From: Bacteroidota bacterium
GTDB lineage: Bacteria; Bacteroidota; Bacteroidia; CAILMK01
Reading direction: 5' to 3'
Assembly (NCBI GenBank): GCA_013287095.1
Contig: JABDEJ010000009.1
Coordinates: forward strand, 1-35,219
DNA length: 35,219 nucleotides
Position 1 is the stretch's first letter. Each line of letters begins with the position of its first letter. Shown here in pieces: positions 23,772 through 32,969 of this stretch. A program made the position numbers and the translations under genes. Below the pieces are notes generated by a model. That model worked only from the letters and a program-made list of their open reading frames with translations, was not told the origin of the DNA and searched no databases.

Positions 23772-24077
23772 CTAACTCGTAGTAGGCCACACAACAACGA
23801 GGTTTTCACCTCCTCCGTCCACGCTGCATTCCACCTGTCCCGACTGTCCCGATGGGATGTTCCACTGTACGTCAATGGTTGAGGTACCCTGGCCATCAAG
23901 GATGGTGCCATTGGTCACCGACCATTCATAGTCAACCCCGTCAGCCGGGGTAATGCTGTACGCGGCATCCTGGTTCAGGGTCACCGATGTGGGGCCATTA
24001 ATGGTGTACGGCCCGCCCGATTTGCCCTTGAAAGCAATGAGCGACAAAAGCACCAGAACAAACAAATACTTTTTCAT
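23772..24077 (-). CDS. Small secreted PKD-like protein
   Basis: ATG at 24075-24077 is preferred because it begins a short signal peptide (MKKYLFVLVLLSLIAFKGKS); the longer upstream frame adds an implausible tail. The mature part is about 80 residues and fits a single PKD-like / Ig-like module: NGPTSVTLNQDAAYSI, DGVDYEWSVTNGTILDGQG, STIDVQWNIPSG and a last strand ENLVVVWPTTS. There is no T9SS sorting domain, so the protein may stay in the periplasm or be released by another route. Its final strand resembles GNLIIIWPTSS in the 21266-22000 protein. A terminator follows at 23688-23717. Confidence 0.7.
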   Translation of the reverse strand: MKKYLFVLVLLSLIAFKGKSGGPYTINGPTSVTLNQDAAYSITPADGVDYEWSVTNGTILDGQGTSTIDVQWNIPSGQSGQVECSVDGGGENLVVVWPTTS

Positions 24078-24272
24078 GTTGATAAATAAATATTTAAAAG
24101 GTTCATAGCGAAGCAAAAAAATGCTTGTCATTACAAATATGCGGGGGGGGGGATAAAAACCAAATGAAATCGTCAAAAGTTATCCACAAATTGCATGGTG
24201 GCTTTTGCTTCACCATGCTTTTGGCCAGGGGAGGCATATTAAGGTTCGCGCCAACAATCACGCCTTCTCTTC

Positions 24273-24301
24273 GTAGAGACAAGGCAATGCCTTGTCTCTA
24301 C
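24273..24301. repeat. Near-perfect 29-base palindrome GTAGAGACAAGGCA-A-TGCCTTGTCTCTAC
   Basis: Two 14-base arms are exact reverse complements around one A. Palindromes beginning GTAGAGAC and ending GTCTCTAC are known as widely dispersed short elements in several bacterial groups. Its right arm runs into copy 2 of the 53-bp duplication. Confidence 0.85.
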
Positions 24302-24347
24302 ACAGATCAAAGACATTTCAGCAATAACGCTCTTAGGGTTATTTGTT
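24295..24347. repeat. Copy 2 of the duplicated segment of about 53 bp
   Basis: This copy corresponds to 23601-23655 and overlaps the right arm of the GTAGAGAC palindrome. Here the frame encoding IKDISAITLLGLFV stays open and runs into the paralogue remnant at 24363-24416. Confidence 0.7.
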
Positions 24348-24362
24348 AATTTTGCAAATTGC

Positions 24363-24416
24363 GTGGCAAAAAAGCTATTGTCCAGGTATAATGAGTGGCT
24401 TGAAATGAAGTTGTAA
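24363..24416 (+). pseudogene. 3' remnant of a paralogue of the 22090-23547 gene
   Basis: Seventeen codons encode VAKKLLSRYNEWLEMKL and stop; the intact gene ends LFRYNEWLEMKL. Across the shared 11 codons RYNEWLEMKL plus stop the protein is identical, yet six codons differ at the third base (TAT/TAC, AAT/AAC, GAG/GAA, CTT/CTG, GAA/GAG, TTG/TTA). So this is not a recent copy but the tail of a long-diverged, once-selected paralogue whose body has been lost. Confidence 0.7.
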
Positions 24417-24430
24417 GCCATTGACTATTA

Positions 24431-24461
24431 TTGATCGTTGATCATTGATCATTGATCATTT
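24431..24461. repeat. TTGATCA tandem word repeat
   Basis: About four copies of a 7-bp (A)TTGATC(A) word lie in the leader region between the paralogue remnant and the promoter of the 1559-residue gene. Confidence 0.6.
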
Positions 24462-24496
24462 TCGTCTTGGTCGCGTAAGACTTTCAGGTTTTTGCC

Positions 24497-24527
24497 ATTG
24501 ACAGGTCTGATATCTGCCATACCTTTG
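24497..24527 (+). promoter_or_regulatory. Promoter of the 1559-residue PKD gene
   Basis: ATTG (24497-24500), 19 bases, then TACCTTTG (24520-24527) fits the Bacteroidota TTTG-N17..23-TAnnTTTG promoter. The ATG at 24580 is 52 bases further. The paralogous gene at 29872 has the same boxes with the same 19-base spacing. Confidence 0.7.
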
Positions 24528-24579
24528 GGTAAAGTTTCACAGAGAGAACAAAAATATTAACGATATAAATTTTACGATT

Positions 24580-27500
24580 ATGAAAACTTCCACTTTTACA
24601 AACACTCTAAAACCGGTCACCCTGGCACTGGTTATTTTCATGATAGGGCTGTTGTCAGCAGGCAGGGCAAATGCTTCCTGTACGGCAAGTTTTACGGATA
24701 CCGTGAAGGGCGAAACCGTTTACTTCTATAGTACATCAACGGCAGCAACCAAGACACCCATACTTAACTGGAACTTTGGCGATAAAACCACCGGCTCAGG
24801 TGCCAGGCCAACACATACCTATAGCGCTTATAACACAAGTTATAAGGTGATCCTGACTGTTTATGATTCCTCCAACGGATGCTTTGCCATCGACTCTGTC
24901 GTTGTTACCACCGGCAAAGCGCCATGTAGTGCAACTGCTTATTTTGGTGAAACCAATGGTTCGGGGGGAAGTGTATCTTTTACCAATTATTCCACGACTA
25001 CCACGGGTCACTTTTCAAGTAGCTGGGACTTTAATGATGGAAAAACCGGTTCTAACGATAAATCACCTACGCATACCTACAAGGCAAACGGCGTTTATCA
25101 CGTATGTTTATATGTTGTAGATAGCTCCAACACAAGCTGTAATTCAAATTTTTGCAGGTATGATACGATAAAAAATGCATGTTCGGCCAATTTTGTTTAT
25201 GCGCTTACTACCGGCTTAACTGTTGGATTTGCCGATTCAGGTTCTACGGCACTTGCTGATAAACATGGTGTGACCTGGAATTACGGTGATAACAGCACCA
25301 ATGGTACCGGAGACTATACCTATCATACTTATAGTAAAAGCGGTACTTACCAGGTATGCGTAGAAGTATATGACAGCGTCACAAAATGTAATTCTTCATA
25401 TTGTACTTCTATTAAGGTGAGCAATTGTACTCTTGCATCATCTTTCAAGTACTCACAAACTGCCGATAAGTTTACATTCACGAGTACAAGTACCAGCGCT
25501 TCGAAACATTCATCATTCAAATGGTATTTTGGTGATGGTGGTATTGACTCAACATCAGGTTCCGCTGTTTCACATACATATACTGCAAGTGCCGCAACAG
25601 AAGTTGTCTATTTATTGATATATGATTCTGCAACAGGATGTTCAGCCTATTCAAGCCAGACCATTACGCTTTGTGCTACAAAATCTGATTTCACCGATAA
25701 GATGTCCGGGTTTACGGTTGCATTCGCAGCGGATTCAACCAACAAAACAACCGTATTTTACAGTTGGAATTTTGGAGACAAATCAAATCCGGGTACGGGC
25801 CTTAAGCCAAGCCATACCTATAGTGGAAACGGCACATATAATGTTTGCCTGACTGCCACTGACAATGCAACAGGATGTAGCAGTACCACCTGCAACAATG
25901 TTGTGGTAAATACCTGCACGCTCACCGCTTCATATACAGATAGTATCAGCGGGCGTACGGTGTATTTTACAGGACGTACCAACCTCACTTCAAAACATTC
26001 CAGTATCAAATGGTATTTCAGCGATGGCTCACCGTTTGATTCAACCTCCGGTCTCATTACCCATCACACCTTTGCAAGCAGCGTCAGTTCCGTAAAGGTT
26101 TACCTGATCGTATATGATTCAACCAGCAAATGCCAGGTATATGCTACTGAAATAATCACCATTTGTAATGCAAAATCTGATTTCACGGATAAAATAAGCG
26201 GATTCGCCGTTGCATTTGCCCCGGATTCAACTAATAATTCAACCGTCAGGTACAGCTGGAATTTCGGAGATAAAACGGCTGCAAGCAATGATAAAAAGCC
26301 AACCCACACTTACAATGGAAACGGTACTTATGATGTATGTCTTACTGCAGTAGACAGTGCAACAGGCTGCACCACTACTACCTGTGCCAATGTCGTGATC
26401 AATAACTGCACCCTTACCGCCTCATTTACAGATAGTGTTAAAGGCACGACAGTGAAATTCTATGGAAAATCAAATGCTTCTTCACACGTAAAGATCACCT
26501 GGACTTTTGGTGATAATACATCAGATTCCGCATCCAATAGTTATGACGTTTCACACACCTATGGCAGCAGCATATCAACCTCTAATGTTTACATGAGGGT
26601 TTATGATTCTGTTACCAAATGCTTGACTTATGGTACAGGACAGGTTATCATTTGTGATGCACAATCAAATTTTACAGAGAAAATAAGCGGGCTCAGTGTC
26701 ACTTTCGCTCCGAATACATCAAACAATTCAAGGATAAAGTATAGCTGGAATTTTGGAGATAAATCAGACAGCAGGTTGCTTGCCCCTACACATTCTTATG
26801 CTTCTTATGGAACTTATCAAGTGTGCCTTACAGCCACTGATAGCGTGAGCGGATGCAGTACCCAGACCTGTACAGACATTACTCTCGCATGCTCGCTTAA
26901 TGTTTCATTTACAGACAGCATTAGCGGTAATACGGTGAAATTTTACGGCACTACGGGCCAAATTTCGAATCATGCAAGTATCAAATGGTATTTTGGGGAT
27001 GGCGATTCATCAATCACAGGTAATTTAATCGTATCACACACCTATGCAAGCGGTACCGGGTCTGCAAATGTTTATCTCCGGATATATGATTCTACAACCA
27101 AATGCCTGGCTTATGGTACCGGTACCATTACCATCTGTGATGCAAAATCTGACTTCTCAGACAAGGTAAGTGGTCTCTCTGTAGCCTTTGGAGCCAACAC
27201 CACTAATAGTTCTAAAATAAAATACAGCTGGAATTTCGGAGATAAATCCGATAGCAGATTGGCCGCCCCTACACATACCTATAGCACGGGCGGTACTTAC
27301 AACGTATGCCTCACCGCAACGGATTCCGTAACCGGGTGCAGCACACAAACATGCACAAATGTTACGGTAACAGGCTGCAACCTTTCGGTTAAGTTTACTG
27401 ACAGTGTTTCAGGTCATACCGTGAAATTCTTCGCCACAACCAATGCCTCATCACATTCAAGTATTAAATGGCTGTTTGGTGATGGGGATATTGATTCTAC

Positions 27501-29259
27501 GTCCGGGTTGAAAACAACACATACTTACGGCAGTACTGTCACAAAAGAAACTGTTTATCTAAGGGTATATGATTCTACAACCAAATGCCTGGCATACTAT
27601 AATGTGAGCATTAGCTTCTGCACTGCCCTGTCTGATTATACTTTTTCGGTAAATGGGTTGACTGTTTCCTTCAAAGCCGATCCTAATAACAATTCGTTAG
27701 CAAAATACCAATGGGATTTCAATGATAAGTCCAACTCAGGAACTACTTCAGATCCTACACATACTTACACTACTGGTGGAACTTATAATGTCTGCCTGAC
27801 TGTAACCGATACAGGCTGCAGCAGCACCACTTGTCACACCGTAACTGTGACTGGCTGTAACCTTACCGCTTCATTTACGGACAGCGTCAGTGGCCACACA
27901 GTTACGTTTTTTGGGAAATCGAATCTGACCTCCAAACACTCAACTATAAAATGGTACTTCGGTGACGGTTCTTCAGATTCTACTTCAGGGCTGAAGGTTA
28001 CACACACATACGGATCAACTGTTACAAGTGCGAATGCCTATCTGAGGATATACGATTCAACCACAAAGTGCCTGGTATATTATAATGTCACCATTACTTT
28101 CTGCAGTGCTTCGGCAGCATGGACATACGCCAGTTCAAGTTTGACAACAAAATTCCTCGCAAACGGAACAAATCCATCCGGTACCATATATTCTTGGAAC
28201 TTTGGCGATGGAAGCAATAATGGTACGACCAAAGATCCCGTGCATACGTACAGCAAAGCCGGCAAATACTATGTTTGTCTCTCTGTTATAGATTCCCCTT
28301 GCTATGCATCCATTTGCGATTCCATAACTGTTACGGCTCCTACGAATACAACTTATTGCATCAGCGGAACGGTTATGACCAGTCATGTGGCAGCATATCC
28401 AGCAAAGGTTTTCCTTATTTATTACGATTCAAAAGACAGTACGCTGGATTCTATGAAAACAACGCAAACCAATAGCAAAGGCCAGTATGAATTCTGCGGG
28501 TTGAAAAATGGCAGCACCTATTACACTAAAGCCGCCCTGGATAGCGATAATTCTTATTTCAAATATTTTATTCCTACTTATCATTACGATGCTACCAAAT
28601 GGACGGGCGCCAATGCGATCGTGATCAATAGTGCAAATGATACCGGTGAGAATATCATCATGAAAACAGGTACAAACCCAGGTGGTGCAGGTTTCATAGG
28701 TGGCAAAGTAAGTGCAGGTGCCGGCAAAACAGGAGATGCCGAAGCAGATATACTGGTGGTGCTTTATGATTCGGCTGGTATAACCCCTGTTGCATATACT
28801 TACACCAATTCTGCAGGCTATTACAGCTTCTCAGGTATTGCATTCGGAACCTACTCGGTATATGGTGAAATCTTTGGAAAGGTATGTTACCCTGCTATTG
28901 TAACCATTACCGATACCTCATCAACGGATAACAGTGTGGATCTCCAGGTGAGAATGACGACGATTACTGCTGCCATAAAACCTGCAGGCACATGGACCGT
29001 AGAAAAAGCCGATGTATATCCTAACCCCGTTACAAACAAGCTGACGCTATCCATGAGTCTTCGCAATGCGAGTCCGGTTACCTTGAAGATATATGACATT
29101 ACAGGCAAAGTAGTATCAGAATTAAATACAACTCTTGACGGTGGCGCACAAAAGATGGAGGTAGATGCTTCATCATTGCCTGCCGGTATATATTTCCTGA
29201 GAATGGAAATGCTTAAGAACAATACATTAATGGAAGCCCAATTTGTAAAGGTTCATTAA
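24580..29259 (+). CDS. Giant secreted T9SS protein with 15 PKD-like modules
   Basis: The 1559-residue protein has a signal peptide (LALVIFMIGLLSAGRANA, cleaved near residue 33). Then 15 PKD-like modules of about 80 residues run to about residue 1250, each marked by a W-x-F-G-D or W-D-F-N-D motif and a THTY strand. From module 4 on they alternate between two types. One type has VCLTATD, GCSSTTC and WNFGDKS. The other has LTASFTDSVSG and a W-[YFL]-F-G-D motif followed by DST. After them come about 220 residues of carboxypeptidase-regulatory-like domains (NSKGQYEFCGL and NSAGYYSFSGIAFGTY) and a type A T9SS sorting domain from VYPNPVTNKLTLSMSL. It should be a long surface fibre or adhesin. The Cys positions are conserved, so modules may be disulphide-linked. 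Confidence 0.92.
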   Translation: MKTSTFTNTLKPVTLALVIFMIGLLSAGRANASCTASFTDTVKGETVYFYSTSTAATKTPILNWNFGDKTTGSGARPTHTYSAYNTSYKVILTVYDSSNGCFAIDSVVVTTGKAPCSATAYFGETNGSGGSVSFTNYSTTTTGHFSSSWDFNDGKTGSNDKSPTHTYKANGVYHVCLYVVDSSNTSCNSNFCRYDTIKNACSANFVYALTTGLTVGFADSGSTALADKHGVTWNYGDNSTNGTGDYTYHTYSKSGTYQVCVEVYDSVTKCNSSYCTSIKVSNCTLASSFKYSQTADKFTFTSTSTSASKHSSFKWYFGDGGIDSTSGSAVSHTYTASAATEVVYLLIYDSATGCSAYSSQTITLCATKSDFTDKMSGFTVAFAADSTNKTTVFYSWNFGDKSNPGTGLKPSHTYSGNGTYNVCLTATDNATGCSSTTCNNVVVNTCTLTASYTDSISGRTVYFTGRTNLTSKHSSIKWYFSDGSPFDSTSGLITHHTFASSVSSVKVYLIVYDSTSKCQVYATEIITICNAKSDFTDKISGFAVAFAPDSTNNSTVRYSWNFGDKTAASNDKKPTHTYNGNGTYDVCLTAVDSATGCTTTTCANVVINNCTLTASFTDSVKGTTVKFYGKSNASSHVKITWTFGDNTSDSASNSYDVSHTYGSSISTSNVYMRVYDSVTKCLTYGTGQVIICDAQSNFTEKISGLSVTFAPNTSNNSRIKYSWNFGDKSDSRLLAPTHSYASYGTYQVCLTATDSVSGCSTQTCTDITLACSLNVSFTDSISGNTVKFYGTTGQISNHASIKWYFGDGDSSITGNLIVSHTYASGTGSANVYLRIYDSTTKCLAYGTGTITICDAKSDFSDKVSGLSVAFGANTTNSSKIKYSWNFGDKSDSRLAAPTHTYSTGGTYNVCLTATDSVTGCSTQTCTNVTVTGCNLSVKFTDSVSGHTVKFFATTNASSHSSIKWLFGDGDIDSTSGLKTTHTYGSTVTKETVYLRVYDSTTKCLAYYNVSISFCTALSDYTFSVNGLTVSFKADPNNNSLAKYQWDFNDKSNSGTTSDPTHTYTTGGTYNVCLTVTDTGCSSTTCHTVTVTGCNLTASFTDSVSGHTVTFFGKSNLTSKHSTIKWYFGDGSSDSTSGLKVTHTYGSTVTSANAYLRIYDSTTKCLVYYNVTITFCSASAAWTYASSSLTTKFLANGTNPSGTIYSWNFGDGSNNGTTKDPVHTYSKAGKYYVCLSVIDSPCYASICDSITVTAPTNTTYCISGTVMTSHVAAYPAKVFLIYYDSKDSTLDSMKTTQTNSKGQYEFCGLKNGSTYYTKAALDSDNSYFKYFIPTYHYDATKWTGANAIVINSANDTGENIIMKTGTNPGGAGFIGGKVSAGAGKTGDAEADILVVLYDSAGITPVAYTYTNSAGYYSFSGIAFGTYSVYGEIFGKVCYPAIVTITDTSSTDNSVDLQVRMTTITAAIKPAGTWTVEKADVYPNPVTNKLTLSMSLRNASPVTLKIYDITGKVVSELNTTLDGGAQKMEVDASSLPAGIYFLRMEMLKNNTLMEAQFVKVH

Positions 29260-29296
29260 TTACTCAGTTTTTTTCACTCCTTCCTTTCATGTTGAT

Positions 29297-29332
29297 AGAG
29301 AGCGCCAGTCCCGGGCGCTCTCTTATTTTTTA
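29297..29332 (+). terminator. Rho-independent terminator of the 1559-residue gene
   Basis: AGAGAGCGCC (29297-29306) and GGCGCTCTCT (29314-29323) form a perfect 10-bp stem followed by TATTTTTTA. The same stem, with its upstream CTCCTTCCTTTCATGTTGAT flank, follows the paralogous gene. Confidence 0.9.
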
Positions 29333-29808
29333 TAGTATATGATCCAATGTCGTTTAGTTAGCAATTCCGAGTTAGAAAGATCGGTGTCCCTAAACGACAT
29401 TGGTACATGATCTTAAATAATTAAATAGTATTATCAGGTATCCCACCCCCTGCCCCGCCAGCGGGGGACGGCACTTATCGTCATTTCAGGTTTCCGGACA
29501 TTATCGTCCTTTCTGCCAAAACCAAATGAAAGAGACTCCAATGTTGGATTGTGCAAAAAAGTGAGTCAAAAGCTGTACTCCGCTGGCGGATAGGAGTGGA
29601 AATTCGAAATAATATTAATTGATATAACAGCAATTTCTACAAAATTGCTGCACATGATATTTTATAGCTTCTGATAGCATAAACAAGATGATCAATAAGC
29701 ACATTTTGTGATTTTAATCAATATTTTGATATATTGAATATAAGCAAATTATGGCAAAAATGACTCAAAAATACTTCCTTAAGCGCGTAAGACTTTTCGG
29801 TTTTTGGG
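29333..29808. other. Gene-free spacer between the paralogous PKD genes, with inverted repeats
   Basis: CCAATGTCGTTTAG (29344-29357) is the exact reverse complement of CTAAACGACATTGG (29390-29403), with a 32-base loop. Further on are a CCCCGCCAGCGGGG hairpin near 29454-29467, the phrase TTATCGTC twice within 40 bases (near 29478 and 29502), and a CTCCGCTGGCGGA word near 29579. No ORF of credible composition is present. The inverted repeat could be the end of a degraded mobile element or a second hairpin. Confidence 0.6.
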
Positions 29809-29839
29809 TTTGACGCATCAGATGGCTGTTTTACCTTTG
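29809..29839 (+). promoter_or_regulatory. Promoter of the 985-residue PKD gene
   Basis: TTTG (29809-29812), 19 bases, then TACCTTTG (29832-29839) matches the Bacteroidota promoter and the boxes before the 1559-residue gene. The preceding GCGTAAGACTTT word also occurs upstream of both genes. Confidence 0.7.
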
Positions 29840-29871
29840 ACTAAAATTAAGAACAAATAAAAACTTATTTT

Positions 29872-32829
29872 ATGAAAACCTTCTCATTTACTCAAAAACT
29901 AAAACCGGGCATTGTCGCCCTGGTTATTGCTGCTTTCAGCCTCTTATCGGCGGGGAAAGCAAACGCAGCCTGCAAAGCAGGATTTACTGACTCCGTGTCA
30001 GGTAAAACAATTTATTTCTACAGTACATCAACTGCCGTAAGCAGCCATTTTGCAGTACTATGGAGCTTTGGCGACAAGACCAACGGCAGTGGTCTGAAAA
30101 CATCCCATACCTACGGTGATTACAACAAAAGTTACCTTGTTTGTGTGGTGGTTATAGATTCTGCGAACTCCTGCATGGATAGCAGCTGTACAACAGTCAC
30201 TACAGGTCCGGCACCATGTACAGCCACCGCTGGTTTTACGCTATTGAACGGGAAGGGCGGAAGCGTTAAGTTTACCAATACGTCCAAAACCAGCAGCGGA
30301 ACTTATTCAAGTGTCTGGGATTTTAATGATAAAACTTCTTCAAGAGATGCAAACCCTAACCATACTTTTGCAACCAATGGGTTTTACCATATATGCCTGA
30401 CAGTTACAGACAGCTTAAACAAGACCTGTACATCAACTTATTGTCTGTATGACAGCATATTTACGCTTCCATGTACAGCAAATATCGTAGGAGGGGCATC
30501 AAAGCTGACCGGCGGTTTTTCTGATTCAGGCTCTACCGCATTGGCGCATAGCCATAGTGCCAGTTGGAATTTTGGAGACAACACCAGCCTTGGTTCTGGG
30601 GACTACGTTTCGCATACCTTCGCCAAAAATGGTACTTATAATGTATGCGTTACGGTTTATGATAGCTCAAATGCCTGCTCAGCCACAAAGTGTAAGAGCA
30701 TCACCATAAACAATTGTAGTCTTACCGCTTCATTTGCAGATAGTACAAATGGAACTACGGCTACCTTCTATGGTACTACAAATGCATCGGCACATTCGAA
30801 AATCAAATGGTTTTTTGGCGATGGTATCGTTGATTCCACATCTGGTTTAACGGTATCCCACACTTATGCCTCAACAGGAGCAGAAGCTGTTTACTTGTCG
30901 GTATATGATTCTGCAACAGGCTGTACCGGTTATGCAAGCCAGACAATAAGCATTGCATGTAATGCTTTATCAGATTGGAGTTATTCAACGAATGGCGTTG
31001 GCGGAACGACCTTGAAAATGAAAGCAGATGCAAAAAATTCTTCTTCTGCCACTTATCAGTGGGACTTTAATGACAAAACAAGTGCGGGAACAACCTCAGA
31101 TCCATCGCATACCTACAGTACTGCCGGCACTTATAATATATGCCTCACTGTAAAAAATGGTTCATGTACATCAACAACATGCCATTCCATTAAAGTGCCT
31201 ACCTGCACGCTATCAGCCACCTATGCTTATACCGTTACAGGACATACTGTCAACTTCACGGTTACAAGCAATGCTTCAGCACATTCGAAATATACATGGT
31301 ACTACGGGAATGCCATTGACTCAACATCGGGTGCGAAAGCCACTTATACTTTCGATAGCACTTTAGACTCCGAAGAGGTTTATGTAAGGGTTTATGATTC
31401 AGCGACCTTATGCCAGGTTTATGTTACTCAAATAATTACATTCTGCAGGGCATTTTCATATTATAACTATACTGTAAATGGATATGATGTTTCCTTCAGT
31501 TCCAGTACTGCAAACGCGTCCGGAGCAAAATACCAATGGGATTTTAATGATAAATCCAGTGCCGGTACAACTGCTGATCCTAAACATACATATACTGCAA
31601 ATGGAACTTATAATGTTTGTCTTACCGTCACCAATAATGGTTGCAGTACAACTACTTGTCGTTCTATTGTTATCAATACCTGTAGCCTTACGGCATCGTT
31701 TACAGAAAGCATTGATAATCACAAAGTAACATTCTCTGGCAGCACAAATGCTTCATCCCACTCCAAAATCACATGGATTTTCGGTGATGGAACTTCTGAC
31801 TCTACATCAGGACTAAGCGTAACCCATACTTATGCCAGTAGCGTGGTGACTGAGAATGTGTATATGAGAGTGTATGATTCTACTACAAAATGTGTTACTT
31901 ATGGCACTGGTACTATCACTTTATCCTTTTGCATTCTTGGCAGTGTCACAACCGGCGGTACGGCAGGCTATCCGGCCAAGGTTTACCTGATCACTTATAA
32001 TTCAACTGATAGCAGCCTTACGGCAATTGATAGCACCACGACCAACAGTAATGGTATCTATGAATTCTGCGGACTTAGCAAAGGGACGTATTATACCAAA
32101 GGGGCTCTCACAAGCAGTAATTCTAATTATAAAAACTTTATCCCGACATACCACAATGATGCAACCAAGTGGGCCACAGCTGTTAAGATTGCACTTGGCG
32201 GCTATAATGACAGTGGTGTGAACATTGCAATGAAAAAAGGCACGAACCCGGGCGGCACCGGATTCATAGCAGGCAAGATAAGTGCTGGTGCTGGCAAAAC
32301 TGGGGACCCACAGGCCAATATATTGGTGGTATTGTATGATGTCAATAGTAATCCTGTTTCATATACTTATTCCAATTCTTTAGGTGAGTATAGCTTTTCG
32401 GGTCTTGCATTTGGAACATACGAGGTGTATGGGGAAGTGCTTGGTAAACCTTGTGATCCTGCCATCGTAACCCTTACAGATTCTACTGCTTCAGTCAATA
32501 ATATCGATCTGCTGGTAAATATGAATTCGGTGACAGCAGCAGGAATAAAACCTATGGGTACCTGGATAGTGGAAAAAGTAGATATATTCCCGAACCCGGT
32601 TTCAGATAAGCTGACACTTTCTATGAGCCTTCGCAATGCAAGTCAGGCAAATCTGAAAATATATGACCTCACGGGTAAAGTAGTATCGGAATTGAACACA
32701 ACCTTAGGTGGTGGCGCGCAAAAGATGGAAGTAGATGCTTCATCGCTGCCTGCCGGTATATATTTCCTGAGAATGGAAATGGTTAAAGACAATACTTTAA
32801 TGGAGGCCCAATTTGTAAAGGCCCGTTAA
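29872..32829 (+). CDS. Secreted T9SS protein with 8 PKD-like modules, paralogue of the 1559-residue protein
   Basis: The 985-residue protein shares its whole layout with its neighbour: a related signal peptide (IVALVIAAFSLLSAGKANA), 8 PKD-like modules to about residue 685, carboxypeptidase-regulatory-like domains (NSNGIYEFCGL, NSLGEYSFSGLAFGTY) and a nearly identical T9SS sorting domain from IFPNPVSDKLTLSMSL. The first three modules correspond one to one; the alternating part has five modules where the neighbour has twelve. Module 6 has WYYGNA in place of the usual W-x-F-G-D-G, so its metal-binding-like loop is changed. Promoter and terminator are copies of those of the first gene, pointing to a tandem duplication. 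It should be exposed on the cell surface. Confidence 0.92.
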   Translation: MKTFSFTQKLKPGIVALVIAAFSLLSAGKANAACKAGFTDSVSGKTIYFYSTSTAVSSHFAVLWSFGDKTNGSGLKTSHTYGDYNKSYLVCVVVIDSANSCMDSSCTTVTTGPAPCTATAGFTLLNGKGGSVKFTNTSKTSSGTYSSVWDFNDKTSSRDANPNHTFATNGFYHICLTVTDSLNKTCTSTYCLYDSIFTLPCTANIVGGASKLTGGFSDSGSTALAHSHSASWNFGDNTSLGSGDYVSHTFAKNGTYNVCVTVYDSSNACSATKCKSITINNCSLTASFADSTNGTTATFYGTTNASAHSKIKWFFGDGIVDSTSGLTVSHTYASTGAEAVYLSVYDSATGCTGYASQTISIACNALSDWSYSTNGVGGTTLKMKADAKNSSSATYQWDFNDKTSAGTTSDPSHTYSTAGTYNICLTVKNGSCTSTTCHSIKVPTCTLSATYAYTVTGHTVNFTVTSNASAHSKYTWYYGNAIDSTSGAKATYTFDSTLDSEEVYVRVYDSATLCQVYVTQIITFCRAFSYYNYTVNGYDVSFSSSTANASGAKYQWDFNDKSSAGTTADPKHTYTANGTYNVCLTVTNNGCSTTTCRSIVINTCSLTASFTESIDNHKVTFSGSTNASSHSKITWIFGDGTSDSTSGLSVTHTYASSVVTENVYMRVYDSTTKCVTYGTGTITLSFCILGSVTTGGTAGYPAKVYLITYNSTDSSLTAIDSTTTNSNGIYEFCGLSKGTYYTKGALTSSNSNYKNFIPTYHNDATKWATAVKIALGGYNDSGVNIAMKKGTNPGGTGFIAGKISAGAGKTGDPQANILVVLYDVNSNPVSYTYSNSLGEYSFSGLAFGTYEVYGEVLGKPCDPAIVTLTDSTASVNNIDLLVNMNSVTAAGIKPMGTWIVEKVDIFPNPVSDKLTLSMSLRNASQANLKIYDLTGKVVSELNTTLGGGAQKMEVDASSLPAGIYFLRMEMVKDNTLMEAQFVKAR

Positions 32830-32863
32830 TAACGATTTCTTCACTCCTTCCTTTCATGTTGAT

Positions 32864-32897
32864 AGAGAGCGCCGTCCCGGGCGCTCTCTTTTTTTTA
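32864..32897 (+). terminator. Rho-independent terminator of the 985-residue gene
   Basis: AGAGAGCGCC (32864-32873) and GGCGCTCTCT (32880-32889) form the stem, followed by eight T. It is a copy of the terminator at 29297-29332, with a shorter loop. Confidence 0.9.
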
Positions 32898-32969
32898 AAG
32901 CCCGGGCAACCCTTTTCATCGCTGTATCGTATTGTAGATATAGTGTTGTTATAAATATATTTTGTTTGT

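Noticed and set aside
24580..32829. The two giant PKD genes as one gene split by an insertion
   Set aside because: Each has its own promoter, signal peptide, sorting domain and terminator, so they are complete tandem paralogues.
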